From: Bacteroidales bacterium
Lineage (GTDB): Bacteria; Bacteroidota; Bacteroidia; Bacteroidales; Muribaculaceae
NCBI GenBank assembly: GCA_014800105.1
Contig: JAAVGQ010000086.1
Coordinates: 9,869 to 24,912, forward strand
Direction of reading: 5' to 3'
Length of the DNA: 15,044 bases
Below are positions 1 through 6,833 of the stretch, piece by piece (within the stretch, counting starts at the first letter, position 1; each line of letters starts with the position of its first letter). Below the pieces are notes generated by a model, which was not told the DNA's origin, ran no database searches, and was given only the letters and a program-made list of their open reading frames with translations. The translations under genes were made by a program, and so were the position numbers.

Positions 1-666
1 GGCGTTCTCATTCCGCCCTTCACTGCGGTTGACATCCGTCACGGAGACGTGATTGAAATCGTAGGTCTCAAAAAGAACGTTGACAAGGCGTCGCAGTTCA
101 TAGGCTTCCCTGATAAGCCCACGCTGGCTACCGACTTTGTGTTCATTGGCTTCGGTATTCTTCTGGGCGGACTGCTCGGTGCCCTTGCTTTCAAGATTGG
201 TAACGTGTCAGTGAGTCTCGGAGCAAGTGGCGGTGCCCTTGTAATGGGCTTGATAATGGGATGGTTGCGCTCCAAGCGTCCCACTTATGGTGCCATTCCC
301 AAGGCTTCGCTCTGGGTGTTCAACAACCTCGGTCTTAACATGTATATCGCAGTGATCGGTATCGCGTCGGGACCTTCATTCATAAGCTCATTCAAGGAGG
401 TTGGACCGGTTATATTTATTGCCGGGCTCATTGTGACCCTCGTGCCCATGTTCCTTGCGATACTTATAGGCCACAAAATCTTCAAGTTCCATCCCGCTAT
501 CACCTTGGGATGTTGTGCCGGAGCGAGAAAGACCACAGCCGGCCTTGGCGCCGTTCAGGAACGCCTCGGTAGTTCGGTTCCCGCGTTAGGCTACACCATT
601 ACCTACGCCGTTTCCAATACCCTGCTCATCCTCTTCGGCATAGTCCTCGTCCTCCTCCTCGCCTGA
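1..666 (+). CDS. AspT/YidE-type transporter, C-terminal part (5' end outside window)
   Basis: This is the last 221 residues of an inner-membrane transporter resembling the aspartate:alanine exchanger (AAEx, AspT/YidE/YbjL) family. The frame is open from base 1, so the gene starts upstream; the GTG at 49 is an internal valine. The first ~30 residues (IPPFTAVDIRHGDVIEIVG) look like the end of a TrkA-C regulatory domain. They are followed by about five hydrophobic segments, starting with FVFIGFGILLGGLLGALAF. The glycine-rich motif GCCAGARKTTAGLG, typical of the second membrane domain of the family, lies at window residues ~171-184. Family members are usually ~550 residues and have two such membrane domains around central TrkA-C domains. 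The substrate cannot be told from this fragment. The stop codon lies 12 bp from the stop of the convergent galactosidase gene. Confidence 0.85.
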   Translation, partial: GVLIPPFTAVDIRHGDVIEIVGLKKNVDKASQFIGFPDKPTLATDFVFIGFGILLGGLLGALAFKIGNVSVSLGASGGALVMGLIMGWLRSKRPTYGAIPKASLWVFNNLGLNMYIAVIGIASGPSFISSFKEVGPVIFIAGLIVTLVPMFLAILIGHKIFKFHPAITLGCCAGARKTTAGLGAVQERLGSSVPALGYTITYAVSNTLLILFGIVLVLLLA

Positions 667-681
667 TACTTTTGTGTATCA
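664..681. terminator. Small symmetric hairpin joining two convergent stop codons
   Basis: TGATAC (664-669) pairs with GTATCA (676-681) around the loop TTTTGT. The outer three bases of each arm are the stop codon of the transporter (+) and of the GH110 gene (-). With only 6 bp and little GC it would be a weak bidirectional terminator. The pairing is seen; the function is inference. Confidence 0.3.
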
Positions 682-2334
682 ATCGACTGTGACATTATCG
701 CAGTTCTCGATGACAATGGGGAGCTTGGTGCCGAAGGTCGGATGGAAAACGTTGTTGCTCACGGTGATATGCTCGCCATCTTTCAACAGAATTGCTACCG
801 GGCGGTCGCTGTCAAACACGTTGTTGCGTATTACTATGTTGCGGTTGACGTGAGGGGGCGTCTGTGAAGCTTCGGTGCTCAGCGTTATGCATGACGGTGT
901 ATTTTCGCCGGCATCATATCCGCATCCCGTGATATAGTTGTTCTCTATCAGCACGTTATCGACAGGTCCGCTCTCGTTCCAGCCCAGTTCTGCGCCCAAT
1001 TTGATGGCAGTTTGCGTTGACCCGTAAATGCGGTTGTTTCTTATCGTGACATTGGGGCTTTTAACGAGGAAAGCGCGTGCAAGATGACTGTCAACGCTGT
1101 TTCCGGCAATTGTAACAACGGGAAAACGTGTGAGATTTGTTATGATATGCCTGTCAGTATCAACGCCTTGCAGCGATTTGTCAAACGTCACGACGGTTTT
1201 CCAGTCCTCTATTGAGGTCTTTACATCTTTAACTTTCAGTCGCGCGATGACCTCCATGTTGTTGCGATTGATAATAAGCATTGAGTCTCCCTGTTCGGGC
1301 GGGTCGAGGGCAAGCGCGTGCAGGTCAGCATTCTCTACCCTTAGCTCGGCGACATTATCGCTTATAGGATAAATTCTTGAATAATAATTGTGTATATTAG
1401 TACAATCATCGCCTTGTCCCTTGAACATGCAGTTCACGATGTCAAGATGTCCGCTGCAGGAGGTGAAGTGTGTTGCATCCGTGTTGGTTGAGATTACATC
1501 ACCGGGTTCGGGAACTATCTGCAAGCCGTTGAGAGTTATGTTGTTAGAACGATGTCCCACTACACCCATACCGGGCTGACTGTGAATTTTCATGCCGTTG
1601 AGAGTAATATCTGATGCCTCACGTATCATGACAGCAGGGCGGTAATGGCCTCCATGACGCAGTATACAGAAATCACCCACGGCAGGATTGCGCTTGGAGT
1701 GAATCCTTATTACGTCAGGCGAAATCAGTTCTTTACGGCCTCCGCCTCCAGTATAAAGACGGTTGCGCACGGGATCAAAAAAGTGTACGCGTCCGGTTAC
1801 TATGCTGTCAATCAGGGGATACTTATCGCGGTCAATCCATGCGTCAAAATATGTAGGAGTGGAGTTGATGATGCGCCCCACGGTGTTGGGATGTCGCTTG
1901 TATCTTATGCTTAATCCATTAATCACTACTTCTTTAGCGCTATCGAGACATATCGGTTCATACCACCCGTGAAGCATCAGTGTCGCCCCGTCAGCATTGA
2001 CTGTAAGATTTTTGCATCCGGCGAGGTCAAGCGCTTTGACATATGGCCCGTCAGGACGGAACAGCGTGCCCTGGACGTTCTCTCCGTAGGCGCCGCTAAT
2101 AGCCTCGCGCTCAATACGCAATGCTGTCGAGTCAGCGATGTCATAGACCCCCGGATCGAATTTCAGCATCGTCCCGGGATGCTCACGGCAATAGGCAGCA
2201 GCCTTTCTTATGGCTTCAATGTCGTTGATACTATCATTCGGCGTGGCTCCGAATTCTTTGATGTTTACCTCCTTGGCGTTTATTATCGGGAATGCCAAGG
2301 CACATATCAGTGCTATAATGTGAAGACGTTTCAT
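679..2334 (-). CDS. GH110-type alpha-1,3-galactosidase (right-handed parallel beta-helix), exported
   Basis: The product is probably an inverting exo-alpha-1,3-galactosidase that removes terminal alpha-1,3-galactose from blood-group-B-like or linear alpha-Gal glycans of mucin. The start at 2334 is chosen over the in-frame ATG at 2361 because it begins directly with a signal peptide (MKRLHIIALICALAFPIINA, residues 1-20), giving 551 residues. The mature N-terminus has the pectate-lyase-like opening VNIKEFGATPND (23-34). The core is a run of beta-helix coils with repeated NITLNGL/VTIRNN patterns. The stretch TNTDATHFTSC (283-293) followed by GQGDDCTNIHNYY (306-318) is what I associate with GH110; the paired aspartates at 309-310 are in the area proposed to be catalytic. 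It starts 33 bp after rsmD on the same strand and may be read through from it. A broader right-handed beta-helix hydrolase assignment is the fallback. Confidence 0.75.
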   Translation of the reverse strand: MKRLHIIALICALAFPIINAKEVNIKEFGATPNDSINDIEAIRKAAAYCREHPGTMLKFDPGVYDIADSTALRIEREAISGAYGENVQGTLFRPDGPYVKALDLAGCKNLTVNADGATLMLHGWYEPICLDSAKEVVINGLSIRYKRHPNTVGRIINSTPTYFDAWIDRDKYPLIDSIVTGRVHFFDPVRNRLYTGGGGRKELISPDVIRIHSKRNPAVGDFCILRHGGHYRPAVMIREASDITLNGMKIHSQPGMGVVGHRSNNITLNGLQIVPEPGDVISTNTDATHFTSCSGHLDIVNCMFKGQGDDCTNIHNYYSRIYPISDNVAELRVENADLHALALDPPEQGDSMLIINRNNMEVIARLKVKDVKTSIEDWKTVVTFDKSLQGVDTDRHIITNLTRFPVVTIAGNSVDSHLARAFLVKSPNVTIRNNRIYGSTQTAIKLGAELGWNESGPVDNVLIENNYITGCGYDAGENTPSCITLSTEASQTPPHVNRNIVIRNNVFDSDRPVAILLKDGEHITVSNNVFHPTFGTKLPIVIENCDNVTVD

Positions 2335-2367
2335 GGTCGATTGATTTAAGTGAAATGGCAACTTTGG

Positions 2368-2913
2368 TTATTTTTCCATGTCAAAGATGGAAAAATTTAC
2401 GCTGCCGTAAGCTCGGTGCTCCAGGAAATGCGGTAGTGAAGAAAAGTCATATTTCTTGCTGTGCTCCATGATGAACAACGATGTGGGTTTCAGTACCTTT
2501 GACTCAAGAACGAGCCGGGGAATCTCGCCAAAATCGGGCAGGTCGTAGGGTGGGTCGGCAAACACTATGTCGTAGCCTGAGGTTGCCATCTTGACAAACT
2601 GCAGAGCATCTCCCTTGATCAGTCTCAGGTGATCCTGAGCGTTCAGTTCCTGGGCCACTTTCTTGATAAAATTATACTGAGTATTAGCCTTTTCTACGGC
2701 TGTCACCATGCTGCATCCGCGTGACAGGAATTCAAACGTGATAGCGCCTGTTCCGGCAAACAGATCAAGCGCAGTGGGCTCGGAATCAAAGTCATAGAGG
2801 TTATCGATGACATTGAAAATATTTTCGCGGGCAAAGTCGGTAGTGGGGCGCGCTGTGATATTTGTGGGCACGTCAAAGCGACGACGGCCATATTTTCCTC
2901 TTATTATTCTCAT
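2368..2913 (-). CDS. rsmD: 16S rRNA (guanine(966)-N(2))-methyltransferase RsmD
   Basis: This cytoplasmic SAM-dependent enzyme methylates N2 of G966 in 16S rRNA during 30S assembly. The 181-residue length is normal for the family. The N-terminus MRIIRGKYGRRR and the conserved RPTTDFARENIFN (22-34) are typical. The SAM-binding motif I is DLFAGTGAITFEFLSRG (50-66), with an acidic residue at E74, and the N-methyltransferase catalytic motif DPPY is at 120-123. DUF3822 lies upstream on the same strand, a pairing often seen in Bacteroidales as I recall. Here, however, a 222-bp gap separates them. The start at 2913 matches the family N-terminus, and no Shine-Dalgarno sequence is visible. Confidence 0.95.
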   Translation of the reverse strand: MRIIRGKYGRRRFDVPTNITARPTTDFARENIFNVIDNLYDFDSEPTALDLFAGTGAITFEFLSRGCSMVTAVEKANTQYNFIKKVAQELNAQDHLRLIKGDALQFVKMATSGYDIVFADPPYDLPDFGEIPRLVLESKVLKPTSLFIMEHSKKYDFSSLPHFLEHRAYGSVNFSIFDMEK

Positions 2914-3135
2914 AAGTAAGTGTTCAAAATTAAATTATACTATATATGAGTTGTAGATTGAGGATAGATTAAAATATGAAGAAGGAGTGAAGCAAGCTTC
3001 ATGACTGATGAATATTTTGATATAGACCAATTTACATTCATATAGAGTATAAAAGATTTTATTTAATTCCTTGTGTTACTAACTTATCTTTAATATCGTT
3101 TAATTTTGAATTCTTACTTAATGATTACATTATGT
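2914..3135. other. AT-rich intergenic region between DUF3822 gene and rsmD
   Basis: This 222-bp stretch is markedly AT-rich and has no ORF of note on either strand. A TAnnTTTG-like element read on the minus strand (TAATTTTG, 2932-2925) lies just ahead of rsmD. It has no TTTG partner at the expected distance and would give a leader of only about 5 nt. A short palindrome, TGAAGC/GCTTCA (2988-3001), is present. I see nothing that I can call firmly. Confidence 0.4.
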
Positions 3136-3978
3136 TTATTCACACAATGGTAAAACAACCAGGTCGGTGGGTGTGTTCATTGCCGTCATTCCGCCGGCAC
3201 GGAACATTGCCGTGGGGAAGATTGCCGGAATCACTGACGGGATGAATTCTCTCAGGCGCGGAGTGAGTTCTTCCCTGATGTTTCGGTCTCCGCTCAACAC
3301 GACTGATTTCTCTCCAGGTACTTCAAATGCTTGTCTAACGGCCATTATATAGTATATAACATCCTCAGGTGTAGACCATTCGTAAGTATTGGCAAGCAGG
3401 AGTCTGTCACCCGTGAAAAGAATAATATCCATAGAGCCGGCACGCAGGTTCACGAATGTCAGCATCGAACCGGGACCACGGTTGGTACCGTGGAAGAAAC
3501 GGGTCAGCGATGATAGCCGGTGTATAAATTTTACACCGGTAAAAGTACGCGTAAGGAAATGATACACATCTGTTTCCATGAAGTGAGCTACATTGCACTC
3601 CAGCAGCGGTAAATGGTCGGTAATCATCGGGGCATCAGGAAATCCCTCAGGCCTGCCACAGATTTCAGCCGCTATATCTGCTGCAAGCTCCTGGTTTTCG
3701 CTTAGATAGCCGGGAAGAATTGCCCTGCTGTTCCCTCGCGAAACTATTGTTACTTTGTTGAAGTCGTTAAGCAACAATGGGTTATCGTAGATTGCTTCCT
3801 CGATAGCCTTACAATAGTCGTTCCCGTTCTCATCAAGTTGTATCGTGGCTGATAATAGCGAGTTATCTTCCATGGGACAGTAAGCCATGACATCGATACT
3901 CGTGCGGTCGAGACCCAGATAGAGGTTCCACATGCGTGTATCTCTTATCATGTCGCGGTATAGTCGGTTATTTGCCAT
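3136..3978 (-). CDS. DUF3822 family protein
   Basis: This 280-residue soluble protein has no signal peptide or membrane segment. I recognise it as the Bacteroidetes DUF3822 family. The opening LYLGLDRTSIDVMAYCP (~20-36) and the two-lobed layout resemble the actin-like ATPase (ASKHA) fold reported for that family. Near the end, the segment VVLSGDRNIREELTPRL and the final LPLCE are typical. Its role is not established; a link with rRNA processing has only been suggested by its position beside rsmD. The start codon lies 37 bp after the stop of the upstream lipoprotein gene on the same strand, so these two are likely co-transcribed. Confidence 0.75.
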   Translation of the reverse strand: MANNRLYRDMIRDTRMWNLYLGLDRTSIDVMAYCPMEDNSLLSATIQLDENGNDYCKAIEEAIYDNPLLLNDFNKVTIVSRGNSRAILPGYLSENQELAADIAAEICGRPEGFPDAPMITDHLPLLECNVAHFMETDVYHFLTRTFTGVKFIHRLSSLTRFFHGTNRGPGSMLTFVNLRAGSMDIILFTGDRLLLANTYEWSTPEDVIYYIMAVRQAFEVPGEKSVVLSGDRNIREELTPRLREFIPSVIPAIFPTAMFRAGGMTAMNTPTDLVVLPLCE

Positions 3979-4015
3979 GGTTGTAAGCTCTCAATAATGT
4001 ATAATATTCAGGGGA

Positions 4016-6064
4016 TTAGCGTCTCAGGGCACCCTCATTCCGGCGCAACTGATTATTGCCGTTGGTACGATTGCTCCCGCGATTACCACGCTGATTGTCA
4101 AAAGGATTGCGGTTGTCATAACCGGGTCGTCCCATGTCATCATACATGTCATCCTCGTCTTCGTCCTCTTCGTCGCGCGGTTCAGCCTCGCGGGTCTTCG
4201 GCTTGTTCTTCTTTATGGCGCCGGGTTTCTGCATGTCGACCGGCAACTCGTTGAGGTCCCAGTCGTTAGTGATATCCCAATTCTTTTTCAGATTGATTTT
4301 CTTGGGAAAGTAATAGACATCCTCAGGGAGCATACGCTCCTGCATGTTACCGGTGGTCCATTCCTCGTTGCCGTCAGCGTCAACGTAGGCACGCGCATAA
4401 TAAGTTCCCGGAAGCACGTATTCAAATTTTACGCTTCCTCCTGTAACCCGTGCCTTGCGCACGGGATTGTCAGATGTATTCAGCAATTCCACCATGACTG
4501 ATGCCGAGTCAGGAATACCTGTGATGTTGAAAATGAGTGTAGAATATTCCTCGGCCTCGCGCACCTTGAATTCCTGACTTAGGGGTTTATTGAACAATCC
4601 GTAAATCGTGTGAACTGCAGCTGAGTCAACACTCACGCGATACTTGGCACCGGGTGTCCAGTCGTTCTCGATTCTGAAATTCATGATACGGCCGGTTGTG
4701 TCGGGGAGCAATTCCGGAGACGGGAGGGCTGTCCAGGTGGAGTCAATCATCTGTTCCAGATGCCATGACCCGGGAACGATGCTCTTGACAGGTTGTTCAG
4801 TCTTAATTCTCAATGGTTGATTAACCTCCTGGGTTCCACTGTTAATTGTGATATTAGCGAAATTAAGCTTAGGAACGGTATCCTCCTCCTCGCCCTCTTT
4901 TTTCTTCTTTTTCTTCTCAGGTTTAGCCTTTTGTGAGGCTTTCATGAAGAATTTAAGGGTATCAGTGGTCCATGAAAGATTGTCAAGAGTATCCGTGCGC
5001 ATATACTCGGTGGCAATCAGCAGCGAGTCCTGTGCAATTATAGCGGGGTCGGTAATCCAGAACTCCAGCGTGTCAAGATTCTGTGAGTGTTCGAGAACCG
5101 ATACTTCCGGCGTGTCAAGCCTGCGGCCGGCGTTGGGCCCGTTTACAATAGTAAGGCGAGGTAGTGAGTCAGCCTTCGTTGCCATTGAAATTGTGATGCG
5201 GTTCGAGTCAGTGCGCTGATAATCTTTAAGGTACTGAGCGACATAATTCTCGTTGAACCATGTGAGCAGAATGTCGTTGGGAAGGTATTTCACGCCCTGG
5301 CGCGTAACTATAGAATCCTGTCCCGTTGAGCTACGAAGAGTGTCTGTAACAACGATGCTTTCAACCGTCGGTGTAACTGTGAAAGGATAGAAAGCAATGT
5401 CCTCGCTACGGTCCCAGTGGTAGTCACGGTTAATATCGTTGAGCGCGAAAATGTTGTAAGTTCCGGCCTTGAGATTGCGGATGGTGAACTGACCCAGCTG
5501 GTTGGTCTTGGCAATGCGGAGCATCGGTAGCGTCGTGATGGCTGAGTCATCAAGGTTGTTGTACACGCCCACGAGCATTCCCTGGGCCGGCTCAAGATTG
5601 GCAGCCTGAAGCACCATGCCTGATATTCGTAGCGTGTCAATAGTGTCGCCGGTTGAAAAGTCGAGCGCAAACCCGTCAAGGATGTTACCCTCGTTGAGGT
5701 CGCGGATTGCGTCTGAGAAGTCCAGCGTGTAAGTTGTATTTGGCATGAGGGAATCGCGCAACTCGATGGTTAGCTTTCGACCGTTGGCATTAATCGTTGG
5801 TGACAATTTCTGGGCAGGTGACACCACCACCTTGTTCATCACGTCCTCAAGCTTGATATTTTCGTTGAAAGTCGCCTCGATGTGAGACTTGTTGAAACCC
5901 GTTGTGCCGGGAGCCGGGTTACTCCTCACGTATACCGGCGGAGTGATATCACGCGCGCCACCGTCAGGACGGCCTATGCTTGCACACGCGCTAAGCAATG
6001 CCACGACGCCCACAAGGGGGAGTAGCAGCCTCATTCCCTTGAATGTGTTGCGTCGACCGTTCAT
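4016..6064 (-). CDS. Large lipoprotein with SbsA/Big_5 Ig-like domain and charged low-complexity segments
   Basis: The N-terminus carries a lipoprotein signal (VALLSAC, predicted lipidated Cys27), so the 682-residue protein should be anchored in an envelope membrane. Residues ~40-137 (ITPPVYVRSNPAPG to ALDFSTGD) fit the Big_5 Ig-like domain. A carboxypeptidase-regulatory-like beta-sandwich follows at ~147-215 (LKAGTYNIFALNDINRD). A second such segment near the C-terminus contains VLPGTYYARAYVDADGNEEW. A lysine run followed by acidic residues (KKKKKKKEGEEED) interrupts the middle. The last ~60 residues are a disordered tail, first acidic (EEDEDEDD) and then N/R/G-rich. Similar proteins are common in Bacteroidales and have no known function; surface or cell-wall contact is a guess. 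The alternative start at 6034 (Met11) would leave a shorter signal peptide. The gene begins 14 bp after tRNA-Arg on the same strand. Confidence 0.8.
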   Translation of the reverse strand: MNGRRNTFKGMRLLLPLVGVVALLSACASIGRPDGGARDITPPVYVRSNPAPGTTGFNKSHIEATFNENIKLEDVMNKVVVSPAQKLSPTINANGRKLTIELRDSLMPNTTYTLDFSDAIRDLNEGNILDGFALDFSTGDTIDTLRISGMVLQAANLEPAQGMLVGVYNNLDDSAITTLPMLRIAKTNQLGQFTIRNLKAGTYNIFALNDINRDYHWDRSEDIAFYPFTVTPTVESIVVTDTLRSSTGQDSIVTRQGVKYLPNDILLTWFNENYVAQYLKDYQRTDSNRITISMATKADSLPRLTIVNGPNAGRRLDTPEVSVLEHSQNLDTLEFWITDPAIIAQDSLLIATEYMRTDTLDNLSWTTDTLKFFMKASQKAKPEKKKKKKEGEEEDTVPKLNFANITINSGTQEVNQPLRIKTEQPVKSIVPGSWHLEQMIDSTWTALPSPELLPDTTGRIMNFRIENDWTPGAKYRVSVDSAAVHTIYGLFNKPLSQEFKVREAEEYSTLIFNITGIPDSASVMVELLNTSDNPVRKARVTGGSVKFEYVLPGTYYARAYVDADGNEEWTTGNMQERMLPEDVYYFPKKINLKKNWDITNDWDLNELPVDMQKPGAIKKNKPKTREAEPRDEEDEDEDDMYDDMGRPGYDNRNPFDNQRGNRGSNRTNGNNQLRRNEGALRR

Positions 6065-6078
6065 GAATAAATGAATTG

Positions 6079-6150
6079 TACCCCGGAGCAGAATCGAACT
6101 GCTATCTAAAGTTTAGGAAACTTCTATTCTATCCGTTGAACTACCGGGGC
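6079..6150 (-). tRNA. trnR: tRNA-Arg (anticodon CCU)
   Basis: A complete 72-nt cloverleaf folds on the minus strand. The acceptor stem is GCCCCGG with CCGGGGT (G1:U72 wobble) and discriminator A73. The D stem is GTTC/GAAT. The anticodon stem is GAAGT/ACTTT with loop TTCCTAA, giving anticodon CCT (complement of 6115-6117), which reads AGG. The T stem is AGCAG/CTGCT with loop TTCGATT. The CCA tail is not encoded. It is the first element of the minus-strand block leading into the lipoprotein gene. Confidence 0.95.
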
Positions 6151-6174
6151 AAGAAACTATCTCCATTTCCTCTA

Positions 6175-6205
6175 CAAAGATAATTCAAAATCCTCAACCC
6201 ACCAA
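6175..6205 (-). promoter_or_regulatory. Bacteroidetes-type promoter for tRNA-Arg
   Basis: Read on the minus strand, TATCTTTG (6182-6175) matches the -7 consensus TAnnTTTG of the primary Bacteroidetes sigma factor. A TTG core (6205-6203) lies 20 bp upstream in the -33 position. Transcription would start near 6168, about 18 nt before the tRNA. Because the next gene follows the tRNA by 14 bp, this promoter may also serve the lipoprotein and DUF3822 genes. Confidence 0.6.
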
Positions 6206-6365
6206 CACCTCCCCGCAATTTTCCAAAATTCCCCGGGACTTCGATGTTAATGGGACTGCGGCATCCTGTCGCACATTAGATAAACTGTTCCGCTGCTCTC
6301 CCTGCGGATTCCATGATCTCCCCTCCCGTTCCTGTGTCTCCCCTGCCAACGGAGCCTATGCACTC

Positions 6366-6380
6366 TCGGCCAAAGGCCGA
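6366..6380. repeat. Inverted repeat, 6-bp arms, loop AAA
   Basis: TCGGCC and GGCCGA flank AAA. This is the first of a series of compact hairpins with 3-nt loops in the island. Confidence 0.6.
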
Positions 6381-6390
6381 CAAACAGTGA

Positions 6391-6403
6391 GCGGCGGAGC
6401 CGC
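6391..6403. repeat. Inverted repeat, 5-bp arms, loop GGA
   Basis: GCGGC and GCCGC flank GGA, 10 bp after the previous hairpin. The loop is identical to that of the hairpin at 6617-6635. Confidence 0.5.
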
Positions 6404-6417
6404 GATGGTCCTCTTAA

Positions 6418-6452
6418 CCCCTGGCGAAGCGCGTCAGCGCGAGAGCCTGGGG
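6418..6452. repeat. Compound GC-rich hairpin
   Basis: CCCCTGGC (6418-6425) pairs with GCCTGGGG (6445-6452) apart from one T/T mismatch. Inside it, GCGC (6429-6432) and GCGC (6437-6440) can form an inner stem around GTCA. Confidence 0.5.
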
Positions 6453-6458
6453 ACAGCC

Positions 6459-6483
6459 ACTCCACCACCTCATGGAGCTCCGG
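6459..6483 (+). repeat. Diverged direct repeat A, copy 1
   Basis: This begins ACTCCACCAC and ends in a GGAGCTCCGG segment. It matches the copy at 6781-6804, which has the same first ten bases and ends GGAGCCCCGG. Confidence 0.5.
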
Positions 6484-6523
6484 AGGAGCGACCGTTACTT
6501 TCCTCAACACCTTCTATCCCCCG

Positions 6524-6537
6524 TCCTCCTGTCCTCC
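6524..6537 (+). repeat. 14-nt exact direct repeat B, copy 1
   Basis: TCCTCCTGTCCTCC is repeated exactly at 6587-6600. The stretch is itself a short tandem of TCCTCCTG-like units. Confidence 0.6.
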
Positions 6538-6551
6538 TGTCTTTTTATCCT
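6534..6551 (+). repeat. 18-nt exact direct repeat C, copy 1
   Basis: CTCCTGTCTTTTTATCCT recurs exactly at 6816-6833, 282 bp away. In both places similar C/T-rich sequence continues to a TTTGT block, so the longer match is about 40 bp. Confidence 0.65.
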
Positions 6552-6586
6552 CCTTTGTTTGTCATCGGGTGATTCCCTGCTCCCCA

Positions 6587-6600
6587 TCCTCCTGTCCTCC
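6587..6600 (+). repeat. 14-nt exact direct repeat B, copy 2
   Basis: This is the second exact copy of TCCTCCTGTCCTCC, followed by CGTCTTAT where copy 1 continues with TGTCTTTT. Confidence 0.6.
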
Positions 6601-6616
6601 CGTCTTATCTGCCCCG

Positions 6617-6635
6617 TCAGTCACGGAGTGACTGA
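6617..6635. repeat. Perfect inverted repeat, 8-bp arms, loop GGA
   Basis: TCAGTCAC (6617-6624) and GTGACTGA (6628-6635) pair perfectly around GGA. Confidence 0.65.
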
Positions 6636-6646
6636 ATTTCGACAAA

Positions 6647-6686
6647 CCCCAGCTTTCAGGAGCCCCCCAGGGCGACTTAGCTGGGG
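6647..6686. repeat. Nested hairpin with perfect 8-bp outer stem
   Basis: CCCCAGCT (6647-6654) pairs with AGCTGGGG (6679-6686). Inside it, GCCC (6662-6665) and GGGC (6670-6673) form a second stem. This gives a two-step hairpin of REP-like appearance. Confidence 0.6.
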
Positions 6687-6709
6687 ATAAAGTCCAAAAT
6701 ACCAAGCCA

Positions 6710-6728
6710 TCAGCCTCGTAGAGGCTGA
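6710..6728. repeat. Perfect inverted repeat, 8-bp arms, loop GTA
   Basis: TCAGCCTC (6710-6717) and GAGGCTGA (6721-6728) pair perfectly around GTA. Confidence 0.65.
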
Positions 6729-6751
6729 ACACCCCCTAACTAGATATTCTC

Positions 6752-6765
6752 AACCCGCCAGGGTT
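6752..6765. repeat. Inverted repeat, 5-bp arms, loop GCCA
   Basis: AACCC and GGGTT flank GCCA. This is the last compact hairpin before the second copies of the direct repeats. Confidence 0.5.
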
Positions 6766-6780
6766 ACATCACCAACACCA

Positions 6781-6804
6781 ACTCCACCACGCACGGAGCC
6801 CCGG
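6781..6804 (+). repeat. Diverged direct repeat A, copy 2
   Basis: This is the partner of 6459-6483. Here it runs straight into the C/T-rich repeat, whereas about 40 bp intervene at copy 1. Confidence 0.5.
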
Positions 6805-6815
6805 TTCCTCCTGTT

Positions 6816-6833
6816 CTCCTGTCTTTTTATCCT
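6816..6833 (+). repeat. 18-nt exact direct repeat C, copy 2
   Basis: This is the exact partner of 6534-6551, CTCCTGTCTTTTTATCCT. Confidence 0.65.

Noticed and set aside
2988..3001. TGAAGC/GCTTCA palindrome as a terminator after DUF3822
   Set aside because: The loop would be 2 nt, the stem is short and no T tract follows on the minus strand. It is also ~135 bp after the stop.
4848..5219. 123-residue plus-strand ORF with a Ser/Phe-rich start opposite the Big_5 lipoprotein
   Set aside because: The Phe run is just the antisense of the lysine run in the lipoprotein, so it is a shadow frame.
6247..6510. 87-residue minus-strand ORF in the repeat island
   Set aside because: The product is low-complexity (Arg/Leu/Gly/Pro) and made of the inverted repeats themselves. 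It has no signal peptide, domain or sensible start context.
6387..6690. Overlapping plus-strand ORFs of 61 and 72 residues in the repeat island
   Set aside because: They translate the C/T-rich direct repeats into Leu/Pro/Ser runs and overlap each other in different frames. Neither resembles a protein family.
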